Part shown: piece after piece, positions 14,246 to 21,073 of the stretch
Position numbering within the stretch: the first letter of the stretch is position 1
How the letters are laid out: each line of letters begins with the position of its first letter
Virus record (IMG/VR): IMGVR_UViG_3300024503_000048
Span: 1-29,322 of that record
Source: a virus
DNA length: 29,322 nt
Strand: one strand, 5' to 3'
Position numbers and translations under genes: made by a program
Notes under the pieces: generated by a model
Told to the model about the DNA's origin: nothing
The model's input: the letters and a program-made list of their open reading frames with translations, nothing else
Databases searched by the model: none

Positions 14246-15169
14246 ATGAACTACGCAGACCTTGTCAGCACAGTTCAGGATTACGCGGAAAACGATTTTG
14301 ACTATGCGTCTAACCCGCGAATCATAAACACGTTCATACGTCAGGCAGAGCAGCGCATCTACAACACGGTGCAGATTGCAAACCTGAGAAAGAACGTGAC
14401 GGGAACACTTACGTCCGGGAACAAGTACCTCCAGTGCCCGACAGACTTCCTCTCTGTGTACTCCCTAGCAATCTATCCCAGTGGCGGCGGGGATTACTCC
14501 TATTTGCTGAACAAGGATGTGAACTTTATCCGCGAGGCATATCCCGGTCCATCAGACACCGGCAAGCCAAAACACTACGCCCTGTTTGGTCCTGTCTCAT
14601 CGAATGTTAATGAACTGACATTCATCGTTGGTCCTACCCCTGATGCAAACTATGGGGCAGAACTGCATTATTACTACTACCCGGATTCGATTGTTCAAAG
14701 CCCGATTTCAACCTTGTCTATTACCAATGCTGGAACGGGATACGCAAACGGAACCTACTTCAATGTGCCTTTGACCAATGGCACAGGGTACGGTGCGCTG
14801 GTCAACATCATCATTTCCGGGAATGTCATTACTTCTGTCAGCTTGGTGGACGGTGGATGTTATTACGTCACTAACGATGTGTTGAGCGCAGACGCGGCAG
14901 ATATTGGTGGTCTGGGATCAGGGTTTACGGTAACCGTCGGCACAGTAACCAACGCAACTGGCACGACTTGGCTTGGAGACAACTTTGACTCAGCCCTGTT
15001 CAATGCCACGATGTTGGAAGCGTTGACATATATGAAAGTCCTGCCTGAAGACAGAGGGTTGTACGAGGATCGTTATACACAGTCGATTGCTCTTCTCAAG
15101 AATCTGGGAGATGGCAAGCAGCGTATGGATGCTTATCGTGATGGTCAGGTCAGATTGCAGGTGAATTAA
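14246..15169 (+). CDS. Neck adaptor protein (gp11-like) with inserted beta domain
   Basis: 307 aa. The N-terminal part YADLVSTVQDYAENDFD...INTFIRQAEQRIYNTV (3-42) is the helical start typical of phage adaptor proteins of the tail-tubular/SU10 gp11 type. LYEDRYTQSIALLKN near the C-terminus provides the closing helix. Residues about 154-235 are a Gly/Thr/Val-rich beta insertion (opening STLSITNAGTGYANGTYFNV, containing ISGNVITSVSLVDGG) of a kind repeated in many phage tail proteins. It probably forms part of the neck between portal and tail tip. Weak ribosome site. The next gene overlaps its stop (TAATG). Confidence 0.75.
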   Translation: MNYADLVSTVQDYAENDFDYASNPRIINTFIRQAEQRIYNTVQIANLRKNVTGTLTSGNKYLQCPTDFLSVYSLAIYPSGGGDYSYLLNKDVNFIREAYPGPSDTGKPKHYALFGPVSSNVNELTFIVGPTPDANYGAELHYYYYPDSIVQSPISTLSITNAGTGYANGTYFNVPLTNGTGYGALVNIIISGNVITSVSLVDGGCYYVTNDVLSADAADIGGLGSGFTVTVGTVTNATGTTWLGDNFDSALFNATMLEALTYMKVLPEDRGLYEDRYTQSIALLKNLGDGKQRMDAYRDGQVRLQVN

Positions 15170-15585
15170 TGAGCATCGTCCAGACACAGACCACAAGCTT
15201 TAAGGAAGAGTTGTACAAGGGCGTTCATGACTTGACAACTGACACCATAAAGATAGCCTTATACACAGCAGATGCAAATTTAAACGCAGATACGACTGTT
15301 TATACGGCATCAAACGAGGCAAGTGGGGGCAATTACGTGGCAGGGGGATCTGTCCTTTCTCCTGTTTCTGTGTCTTCTTCTGGGACAACGGCATACGTAG
15401 ATTTCCCAGATGTGTCTTGGACAGGGGCTATAACGGCTAGATGTGCATTGATTTACAACGCAAGCAAGGGCAACAAGTCGATAGCGGTGCTTGATTTTGG
15501 GTCTGATAAGACATCCACGACGACCTTTTTGATAACCATGCCTCCGAATACAGCAACGGAAGCATTAATAAGAAGTACATATTAA
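15169..15585 (+). CDS. Probable virion protein, paralogue A
   Basis: 138 aa. Opens TSFKEELYKGVHDLTTDTIK and continues IALYTADANL, predicted all beta after the first helix, ending TATEALIRSTY. It is clearly related to the protein at 15877-16338: both share TSFK-E-L-K-VH, KIAL, GNY/GYT-GG, W-GA, LIYN/IIYN, AVLDFG/AVLNFG and a final LIR/IIR. Such proteins lie among tail genes of many environmental phages, with no known function. The pair brackets a small helical gene. Start overlaps the preceding stop. Confidence 0.72.
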   Translation: MSIVQTQTTSFKEELYKGVHDLTTDTIKIALYTADANLNADTTVYTASNEASGGNYVAGGSVLSPVSVSSSGTTAYVDFPDVSWTGAITARCALIYNASKGNKSIAVLDFGSDKTSTTTFLITMPPNTATEALIRSTY

Positions 15586-15587
15586 TT

Positions 15588-15875
15588 ATGATCTCTAGCT
15601 CTGGCGGCGTTCTTTTGGGAGAAATTAAGGCTGTTTCAGTCTCTGGTCGAGGGTTTACTCCAGAGGAAGTCGCAGAAATGGCGCTAGAGAAAATTGTTTA
15701 TGTTGGGGAAAGCTCTCATCCCGTTATCCGAGACCAAGCGGAAGCGTTCAAGAGCCAGATCCGAGCAGTATTGGTGCGGTATATGCGTCAGGCAGTTGCC
15801 TCGCATAACACCACACTGGCAAATCGCCTTCGTGAAGCGGGGCACCCTGAATTGGTAAAACTTTTGGAGAATTAA
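15588..15875 (+). CDS. Small conserved helical protein, unknown
   Basis: 95 aa. The N-terminal 20 residues are Gly/Ser-rich, then FTPEEVAEMALEKIVYVGES (23-42) and SHPVIRDQAEAFKSQIRAVL (43-62) form helices, and the C-terminus NRLREAGHPELVKLLEN is distinctive. I have the impression of a widespread phage family with this ending, always near tail genes, but no function is known to me. It has no clear ribosome site; translation may depend on the preceding stop two bases upstream. It sits between two paralogous virion genes. Confidence 0.72.
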   Translation: MISSSGGVLLGEIKAVSVSGRGFTPEEVAEMALEKIVYVGESSHPVIRDQAEAFKSQIRAVLVRYMRQAVASHNTTLANRLREAGHPELVKLLEN

Positions 15876-15876
15876 C

Positions 15877-16338
15877 ATGCCCGGATTTACTACAGCAATG
15901 CCGACCTCGTTCAAGGTGGAAATCCTGAAGGCGGTACACAATTTCACAGCCTCTACTGGAAACACCTTCAAGATTGCTCTTGGCAAGGCTACGGCATCTA
16001 TTACAGGAACTTACGGCGCAGCTACGACTAGCTACACCAATCTGACGGGCAATTCGGATGAGTTGTCTAATGGAAACGGTTACACCACGGGTGGCAACAC
16101 GTTGACATCAGTTACGCCGGTTGCAGACGGCACGACTGCTGTTTGTGACTTTGATAACACTACATGGAGTGGTGCGACATTTACCACTTCTGGAGCAATC
16201 ATTTACAACGATAGCGCCACTGGTGATCCTGCCTGCGCAGTGTTGAATTTTGGTGGTGACCAGCAGGTGAGTTCGGGCGACTTCCAGATTCAATTCCCGG
16301 CTCCTGCGGCAGCAACTGCAATTATTCGTATTGCCTAA
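15877..16338 (+). CDS. Probable virion protein, paralogue B
   Basis: 153 aa, with GGAG within the preceding gene's end. It aligns along its length with the protein at 15169-15585 (TSFKVEILKAVHNF, FKIALGKA, ELSNGNGYTTGGN, FDNTTWSGA, AIIYNDSATGDPACAVLNFG, closing AIIRIA), with an insertion of about 15 residues near 48-62. The two probably arose by duplication and may form two layers or a heteromer in the tail. No motif indicates an enzyme. Confidence 0.72.
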   Translation: MPGFTTAMPTSFKVEILKAVHNFTASTGNTFKIALGKATASITGTYGAATTSYTNLTGNSDELSNGNGYTTGGNTLTSVTPVADGTTAVCDFDNTTWSGATFTTSGAIIYNDSATGDPACAVLNFGGDQQVSSGDFQIQFPAPAAATAIIRIA

Positions 16339-16350
16339 TAGGAAGAGAAT

Positions 16351-17274
16351 GTGCCAAACCTTGTCAAGGCTTGGGGTGAAGGTGCGTGGGGGGATGCCAC
16401 TTGGGGCGGTATTCCTACGACCAATACATCAGGATGGGGTATCGGCACATGGGGTGAGAATGGTTGGGGCGGCATCATTGAAGCCAAGATTGTCACCCCA
16501 ACAGGAGTATCAGGAACAGGCAGTGTAGGCAGTGTCACTCTAGTTGTAAGCCCATCGATTACCGGCGTTTCCGGTACGGGCAATGTAGGGAACGTAACTA
16601 CAACAACAGGGGACATTGTGATCCCGGTTGGGGTCGAAGGAACGGGTCAGGTTGGAACAATCACCCCGTTTATATCCTTCACCACCACGGGTGTGCAGGG
16701 AGTTGGTCAGATTGGCAACTTCTCTGTACAGGTTAATGACTATGTCATACCGATTGGTGTTGGAGGTGTCGGAGCAGTAGGAAATGTAACTGTTTCGTCT
16801 GGGCTTATTTATCCTGTTACCGGAGTATCCGGAACTGGATCGGTTGGAACGGTAACCCGCCAAGTTAGCATCACGGCGGTTGGTGTAAACGGAACAGGAT
16901 CAATTGGTTCGGTTTCATTCTCGATTAGCTCAACCTTTGTTGCGACAGGGGTTGGCGGGGTCGGGGCGGTAGGTCAGGTAACGCCATTCTTTGGAACAGC
17001 AGTTGAGGTTACCGGTGTTGGAGGCACAGGTTCTACAGGAACGGTTCGCCCAACACCACAGAAAACTCCAACAGGGGTTTCTGGAACAGGAGCAATAGGC
17101 ACAGTCTCCTTTAAGACTGACGATAGCGTAGTAGTAACTGGCGTATCTGGCACGGGGCAGATAGGGTCGGTAGTAATAGGTGGATGGACGGTAGTTAGTA
17201 ATACGCAAAATCCAAACTGGTCTGCGATTGGCAACTACCAAGATCCTAATTGGGTCGAAATTCAAGCGGCATAA
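16351..17274 (+). CDS. Repeat-rich fibre-like protein (11 copies of a TGVSGTGxVGxVT unit)
   Basis: 307 aa starting with GTG 16351, which has AGGAAGAG 7 bases upstream; the ATG two bases earlier is in another frame and opens only a short shadow. N-terminal WG repeats (WGEGAWGDATWGG and WGIGTWGENGWGG, 8-41) resemble a segment in the gene at 27211. Residues 50 to about 277 are 11 tandem units of about 20 residues with consensus (T)GVxGTGxVGxV, a probable beta solenoid. The end NPNWSAIGNYQDPNWVEIQAA has a doubled PNW motif. A tail spike or fibre stalk is likely. Confidence 0.75.
   Translation: MPNLVKAWGEGAWGDATWGGIPTTNTSGWGIGTWGENGWGGIIEAKIVTPTGVSGTGSVGSVTLVVSPSITGVSGTGNVGNVTTTTGDIVIPVGVEGTGQVGTITPFISFTTTGVQGVGQIGNFSVQVNDYVIPIGVGGVGAVGNVTVSSGLIYPVTGVSGTGSVGTVTRQVSITAVGVNGTGSIGSVSFSISSTFVATGVGGVGAVGQVTPFFGTAVEVTGVGGTGSTGTVRPTPQKTPTGVSGTGAIGTVSFKTDDSVVVTGVSGTGQIGSVVIGGWTVVSNTQNPNWSAIGNYQDPNWVEIQAA
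16498..17182 (+). repeat. Eleven in-frame protein repeats of about 60 bases
   Basis: Each unit codes roughly GVSGTGSVGSVT plus a variable strand. Glycine and valine positions are conserved, while DNA has diverged, so the array is selected at protein level and is not a recent slippage product. Confidence 0.85.
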
Positions 17275-17283
17275 GGAAAGAAC

Positions 17284-18222
17284 ATGTCTAGTACATACAG
17301 CAATCTAAAAATTGAACTGATTGCCACTGGTGAGCAGTCAGGTACGTGGGGTATCACAACCAACACGAACTTGGGCACTGCGCTTGAGGAGGCAATCGTC
17401 GGGTCTGCTGACGTTACCTTTGCCAGCGCGGACGTTACCCTGACTCTAACGGATACCAACGCTTCTCAGACGGCGCGTAACTTCCGTTTAAACCTGACGG
17501 GAACGTCGGGCGGGGCAAGAAACCTAATCGTCCCTGCCATTGAGAAGGCTTACATCGTTTACAACGGTGTCGCCGATACAGTCACAGTCAAGAACTCCAC
17601 CGGCACCGGCATCGCTGTACCGACAGGCAAGACCATGATGGTCTACAACGATGGCACGAACGTCGTTGATGTGACCACATACGCATCCTCCATGACACTG
17701 GGAGCAGCCCTCCCGGTGGCTTCGGGCGGCACGGGCATTGGCTCTGGCACTTCTGGCGGTGTCCTGTACTACTCAGCTAGTGGAACCCTTGCAAGCTCTG
17801 GTGCGCTGGCAGCAAGTGCGCTGGTTGTGGGTGGCGGTGCAGGTGTAGCCCCCTCGACAATCACGACAGGCACAGGTGTCACGACGGCTCTGGGGGTCAA
17901 CGTCGGCAGCGCAGGATCGGTTGTTGTTAATGGTGGAGCTTTGGGTACACCAAGCTCTGGAACCCTGACGAATGCCACAGGTCTACCTCTTTCAACAGGT
18001 GTCACGGGCACTTTACCGGCTACGAACGGCGGTACTGCACAGAGTACCTATACCACTGGTGACCTTCTGTATGCCTCTGCAACTAACACTTTGAGCAAGC
18101 TGTCAATTGGTTCATCGGGTCAGGTTCTCACGGTAACAGGTGGTGTTCCTGTATGGGGCGCATCAAGTGGTGGTATTTCAACAGGGAAAGCCATAGCTAT
18201 GTCCCTTATTTTTGGCTTCTAA
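17284..18222 (+). CDS. Tail fibre protein
   Basis: 312 aa, TAAGGAAAG ribosome site. The N-terminal domain (1-135), opening STYSNLKIELIATGEQSGTW and GITTNTNLGTALEEAI, is the common virion-attachment start of environmental phage fibres. The shaft (about 136-300) holds the familiar fibre pattern LPVASGGTGIGSGTSGG, LGTPSSGTLTNATGLPLSTG, LPATNGGTAQSTYTTGDLLY and LSIGSSGQVLTVTGGVPVWG. The C-terminus ends MSLIFGF. It likely trimerises and links to the lectin-like proteins encoded downstream. Confidence 0.85.
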   Translation: MSSTYSNLKIELIATGEQSGTWGITTNTNLGTALEEAIVGSADVTFASADVTLTLTDTNASQTARNFRLNLTGTSGGARNLIVPAIEKAYIVYNGVADTVTVKNSTGTGIAVPTGKTMMVYNDGTNVVDVTTYASSMTLGAALPVASGGTGIGSGTSGGVLYYSASGTLASSGALAASALVVGGGAGVAPSTITTGTGVTTALGVNVGSAGSVVVNGGALGTPSSGTLTNATGLPLSTGVTGTLPATNGGTAQSTYTTGDLLYASATNTLSKLSIGSSGQVLTVTGGVPVWGASSGGISTGKAIAMSLIFGF

Positions 18223-18234
18223 GGAGTTATCAAG

Positions 18235-18642
18235 ATGGCAAATCCTAACATCGTTAACGTAACGGCAATTTACGGTAATACCGCGTACGTTATCCCTTCG
18301 TCTGCTGCTACAGCCACGACTTCGTGGACGTACAACGGTACGACTTCCCTAACTGGTTTGACTCCAGCTGCGAATACGGTCAACCGTGTGACTTCAATCA
18401 CTGCGGCGAACACGACTTCCAGTGCAGCGACAGCTACGATTGCAGTGGGCAACAACGCCACGTTTGGTTCAGCCACGGTGGTTACTTACCCGGCTTACCA
18501 GATTTCGGTGCCACCTAATGCGACGCTGGTGATTGTGGACAAGACCAATTCTCTGTACATCACGGAGAACCAGTCTGTTGCTGCATATTCCGGTACTGCA
18601 TCTGCCCTGACCTTCACGGCAACCTTTGAAGCTATTACCTAA
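18235..18642 (+). CDS. Small beta-rich tail-region protein, unknown
   Basis: 135 aa, TAAGGAG ribosome site. Ala/Thr/Val/Asn-rich, predicted beta sandwich without motifs: opening ANPNIVNVTAIYGNTAYVIP, core ATATIAVGNNATFGSATVV and VPPNATLVIVDKTNSLYI, ending TASALTFTATFEAIT. The centre of the chain (NTVNRVTSITAANTTS, PPNATLVIVDKTNSLYITENQS) matches the pattern of small phage proteins found next to fibre genes, probably virion components near the fibre base. Function not established to my knowledge. Confidence 0.68.
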   Translation: MANPNIVNVTAIYGNTAYVIPSSAATATTSWTYNGTTSLTGLTPAANTVNRVTSITAANTTSSAATATIAVGNNATFGSATVVTYPAYQISVPPNATLVIVDKTNSLYITENQSVAAYSGTASALTFTATFEAIT

Positions 18643-18652
18643 TAGGTGAAAC

Positions 18653-18976
18653 ATGCTTTACAGCAAAAACGGTTCTATCCCGTATCCCTACACGGACGGC
18701 ACTGAAGGCTGGATTGAAGTCGAGGAGCCGCCTGTTGCCCCTGAAGGCAAGGAAGTTGTCTGGTGGTATCCACCGGGCTGGGTTGTGCGCGATCCTATGC
18801 CGGTGAAGGAAGGGTTCAAGTATTCGTGGAGCCAGTCTGAAGAGAGGTGGGTGGAGCACGCTCTGCCTGTGGTCGAAGAAGTGCCGCAGGAGCCTGCTGC
18901 CAGTGAGCCCGAGGTTGTACTGAGCAGCGAACAAATACCAGCGATGACATCTGCTGACATTTCTGCATTGGAGTAA
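18653..18976 (+). CDS. Tail fibre assembly-like small protein, unknown
   Basis: 107 aa. It begins LYSKNGSIPYPYTDGTEGWIEV, with aromatic and proline-rich repeats (PEGKEVVWWYPPGWVVRDPMP) and an acidic Glu/Pro-rich tail (about 72-107) ending MTSADISALE. Short proteins with this kind of start lie beside fibre genes in many phages and sometimes act as fibre chaperones, but no clear assembly-domain motif is visible, so this is inference from position. Confidence 0.6.
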   Translation: MLYSKNGSIPYPYTDGTEGWIEVEEPPVAPEGKEVVWWYPPGWVVRDPMPVKEGFKYSWSQSEERWVEHALPVVEEVPQEPAASEPEVVLSSEQIPAMTSADISALE

Positions 18977-18979
18977 AGC

Positions 18980-21064
18980 ATGGGCCTGCGTTATCTGGGC
19001 AACATCAACAAGCCGGGCTATAACCCGCTTGCATCGAATATCACGACCAGCCCGAATACTGTCCAGTATCAGGGCGTATTTACGCTACAGCAGCAGGCAC
19101 AGGCTATTACTACAGGGCAGTGGGCTACAGACCCTCTGTTTGACTACAGCACGTTGCTGCTTCAAGCTGACAACATCGCCAACGGTTCACAGAACAACAC
19201 GTTCTTAGACTCGTCTACCAACAACTTCACGATTACTAGGAACGGCAATACTACTCAGGGTGCGTTCACGCCTTTTAGTTTGCAGCCGGGTGCGTGGGGG
19301 AATTATTTTACTGGCACCAGCCACCTTGAAACTTCTTCTACAGCAGTATCAAATTTTGGAACCGGCGCGTACACGCTAGAGTGTTGGATATACCCTGAGT
19401 CATTTACTGCCGGAGTGGTTCCTTTTATCTTCGGGTGCCCTGCTGTTGGTGGCCCTATTCAAATAAACATTAACTCAACGGGCACCATAACCATAGCTGC
19501 ATCGGGTGGTTCTAATGTGGCTACCTCGACGGGCGCACTGACTTTAAATACGTGGCAGCACCTAGCAATTGTAAGAACATCAACATCGACAAACGGACTT
19601 GCTTTTTACATAAACGGTGTTTTAGCTGGTACTGCCACAGATGCTACTAACTGGTCTGCAACGCAGCCTTTTCGTATTGCTTCCTCCAGTTCTGGCGGGT
19701 CAGACTGGAGCTTTAAAGGTTACATGTCTAACGTTCGGGTATGTAAAGCCGCAGTTTATACTTCCGGCTTTATGCCTTCAAACGCGCCTTTTACAACAAC
19801 GAGCCAAGGCGCATCTAGCTGCGTTCTTCTTTCCTGCCAAAATAACAGGTTTGTTGATAACTCGGCTACGGCTTCAACGTTTACTATAAACGGCTCTCCC
19901 TCCGTCCAAGCCTTCTCTCCGTTCGCCCCACAGTATCAGTGGACATCGAGCGTGATAGGTGGGTCTGGGTATTTTGATGGGACGGGGGATTATGTTACTG
20001 CGCCCGCAAATGCCGCTTATGCAATGGGGACTGGGGACTTCACTATTGAATGTTGGTTTAATACTGCTTTAACGGGCGCTCGATATATTTTTGATATGCG
20101 ACCATCTGGCACGCAAGCTATCGGCGCTTATGTAAGCTCAAGCAGCCTTTACGTAAATAACGGTTCTACGCTTGACATATTGGCATCTTCAGCTTTTGTT
20201 TTGGGGGCGTGGAATCACTTTGCATATGTGCGTTCTGGCAGCGGAACAAATAATGTTTCTATATTTTTAAACGGGTCGCGTGTCTATCAAAGAACCGACA
20301 CCACTAACTATTCTACTAATCCGATAGTTTATATTGGGACAGATAATACTGGTTCATACTCTAATGGTGGATATATCTCTGGGTTCAGGATATTAAAAGG
20401 TACAGCGCAGTACTCTGGGGCTACTTATACAATTCCAACAGCACCACCTACTGCAATCACCAATACTTCGCTCCTCCTCAACTTCACCAACGCCGGTATC
20501 TACGACGGCACGATGAAGAACGATTTGGAGACAGTCGGCAACGCACAGGTAAGCACCAGTGTCGTGAAGTATGGCTCAGGGTCGATGTACTTTGATGGGA
20601 ATGGGGATTATTTAAGACCAAACAGCGGCAATATTTTTAACTTCGGCACGGGAGATTTTACCGTCGAGTTTTGGCTGTACTTAAATGCTACAACAGCACA
20701 AACGTTCATCGATTGTAGACCGGGCTCTGCCGGTGATTACATACTATTTGATTACGACCCTACCCTGCGGTTGTATGTTGGGTCTACTACGGTATTGTCT
20801 GGCAAATCATTGTCTACTGGACAGTGGTATCACATTGCTCTTGCTAGGTCTGGAAGCACGGTGAAATACTTTGTTAATGGAGTACAGGAAGCTAGCGCGA
20901 CAATGACAACAAATCTTTTGAGTGCGTCTAATCCATATATTGGAAGTAATTATATCCCGAGCGCGTATCTTAACGGCTACATCGACGACCTTCGCATCAC
21001 CAAAGGCATCGCCCGTTACACACAGAACTTCATCCCGCCCAGCGTGGCACTGCCAAGGCAATAA
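18980..21064 (+). CDS. LamG-type lectin adhesin, three modules
   Basis: 694 aa. The N-terminus (1-105) serves as attachment region, beginning GLRYLGNINKPGYNPLASNI. Three concanavalin A-like/LamG modules follow at about 106-270, 328-490 and 533-690, each with the FDG-GDYL / GTGDFTIECWF start and the W-HIA-VR / LFING-V and GYIDDLRITKG-A-Y end. Conserved linkers separate them (residues 72-100, 289-317 and 487-526). They should bind host surface glycans. The second module is poorer in GC than its linkers. The neighbouring 916-aa protein is a modular relative with the same linkers. Confidence 0.85.
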   Translation: MGLRYLGNINKPGYNPLASNITTSPNTVQYQGVFTLQQQAQAITTGQWATDPLFDYSTLLLQADNIANGSQNNTFLDSSTNNFTITRNGNTTQGAFTPFSLQPGAWGNYFTGTSHLETSSTAVSNFGTGAYTLECWIYPESFTAGVVPFIFGCPAVGGPIQININSTGTITIAASGGSNVATSTGALTLNTWQHLAIVRTSTSTNGLAFYINGVLAGTATDATNWSATQPFRIASSSSGGSDWSFKGYMSNVRVCKAAVYTSGFMPSNAPFTTTSQGASSCVLLSCQNNRFVDNSATASTFTINGSPSVQAFSPFAPQYQWTSSVIGGSGYFDGTGDYVTAPANAAYAMGTGDFTIECWFNTALTGARYIFDMRPSGTQAIGAYVSSSSLYVNNGSTLDILASSAFVLGAWNHFAYVRSGSGTNNVSIFLNGSRVYQRTDTTNYSTNPIVYIGTDNTGSYSNGGYISGFRILKGTAQYSGATYTIPTAPPTAITNTSLLLNFTNAGIYDGTMKNDLETVGNAQVSTSVVKYGSGSMYFDGNGDYLRPNSGNIFNFGTGDFTVEFWLYLNATTAQTFIDCRPGSAGDYILFDYDPTLRLYVGSTTVLSGKSLSTGQWYHIALARSGSTVKYFVNGVQEASATMTTNLLSASNPYIGSNYIPSAYLNGYIDDLRITKGIARYTQNFIPPSVALPRQ
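19193..19279 (+). repeat. Linker L1, first copy
   Basis: Codes NNTFLDSSTNNFTITRNGN and the following TTQGAFTPFS. The second copy is at 21908-21994 in the next gene, differing at 4 of 29 residues. Confidence 0.8.
19844..19930 (+). repeat. Linker L2, first copy
   Basis: Codes NRFVDNS...SPSVQAFSPFAP. The second copy is at 22577-22663; the two share the identical DNA run CCCTCCGTCCAAGCCTTC. Confidence 0.8.
20438..20557 (+). repeat. Linker L3, first copy
   Basis: Codes TAPPTAITNTSLLLNFTNAG and the following DGTMKNDLETVGNAQVST. The second copy is at 23195-23314 in the next gene. Confidence 0.8.
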
Positions 21065-21073
21065 GGATAGGAC

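Noticed and set aside
16331-16528. ATG at 16349 as start of the repeat protein region
   Set aside because: That ATG leads into another frame with a short shadow; GTG 16351 with AGGAAGAG upstream opens the repeat protein.
16498-17182. Possible CRISPR-like array from regular spacing of about 60 bases
   Set aside because: Units are in frame, diverged in DNA and conserved only as protein, with no constant DNA repeat and unique spacers.
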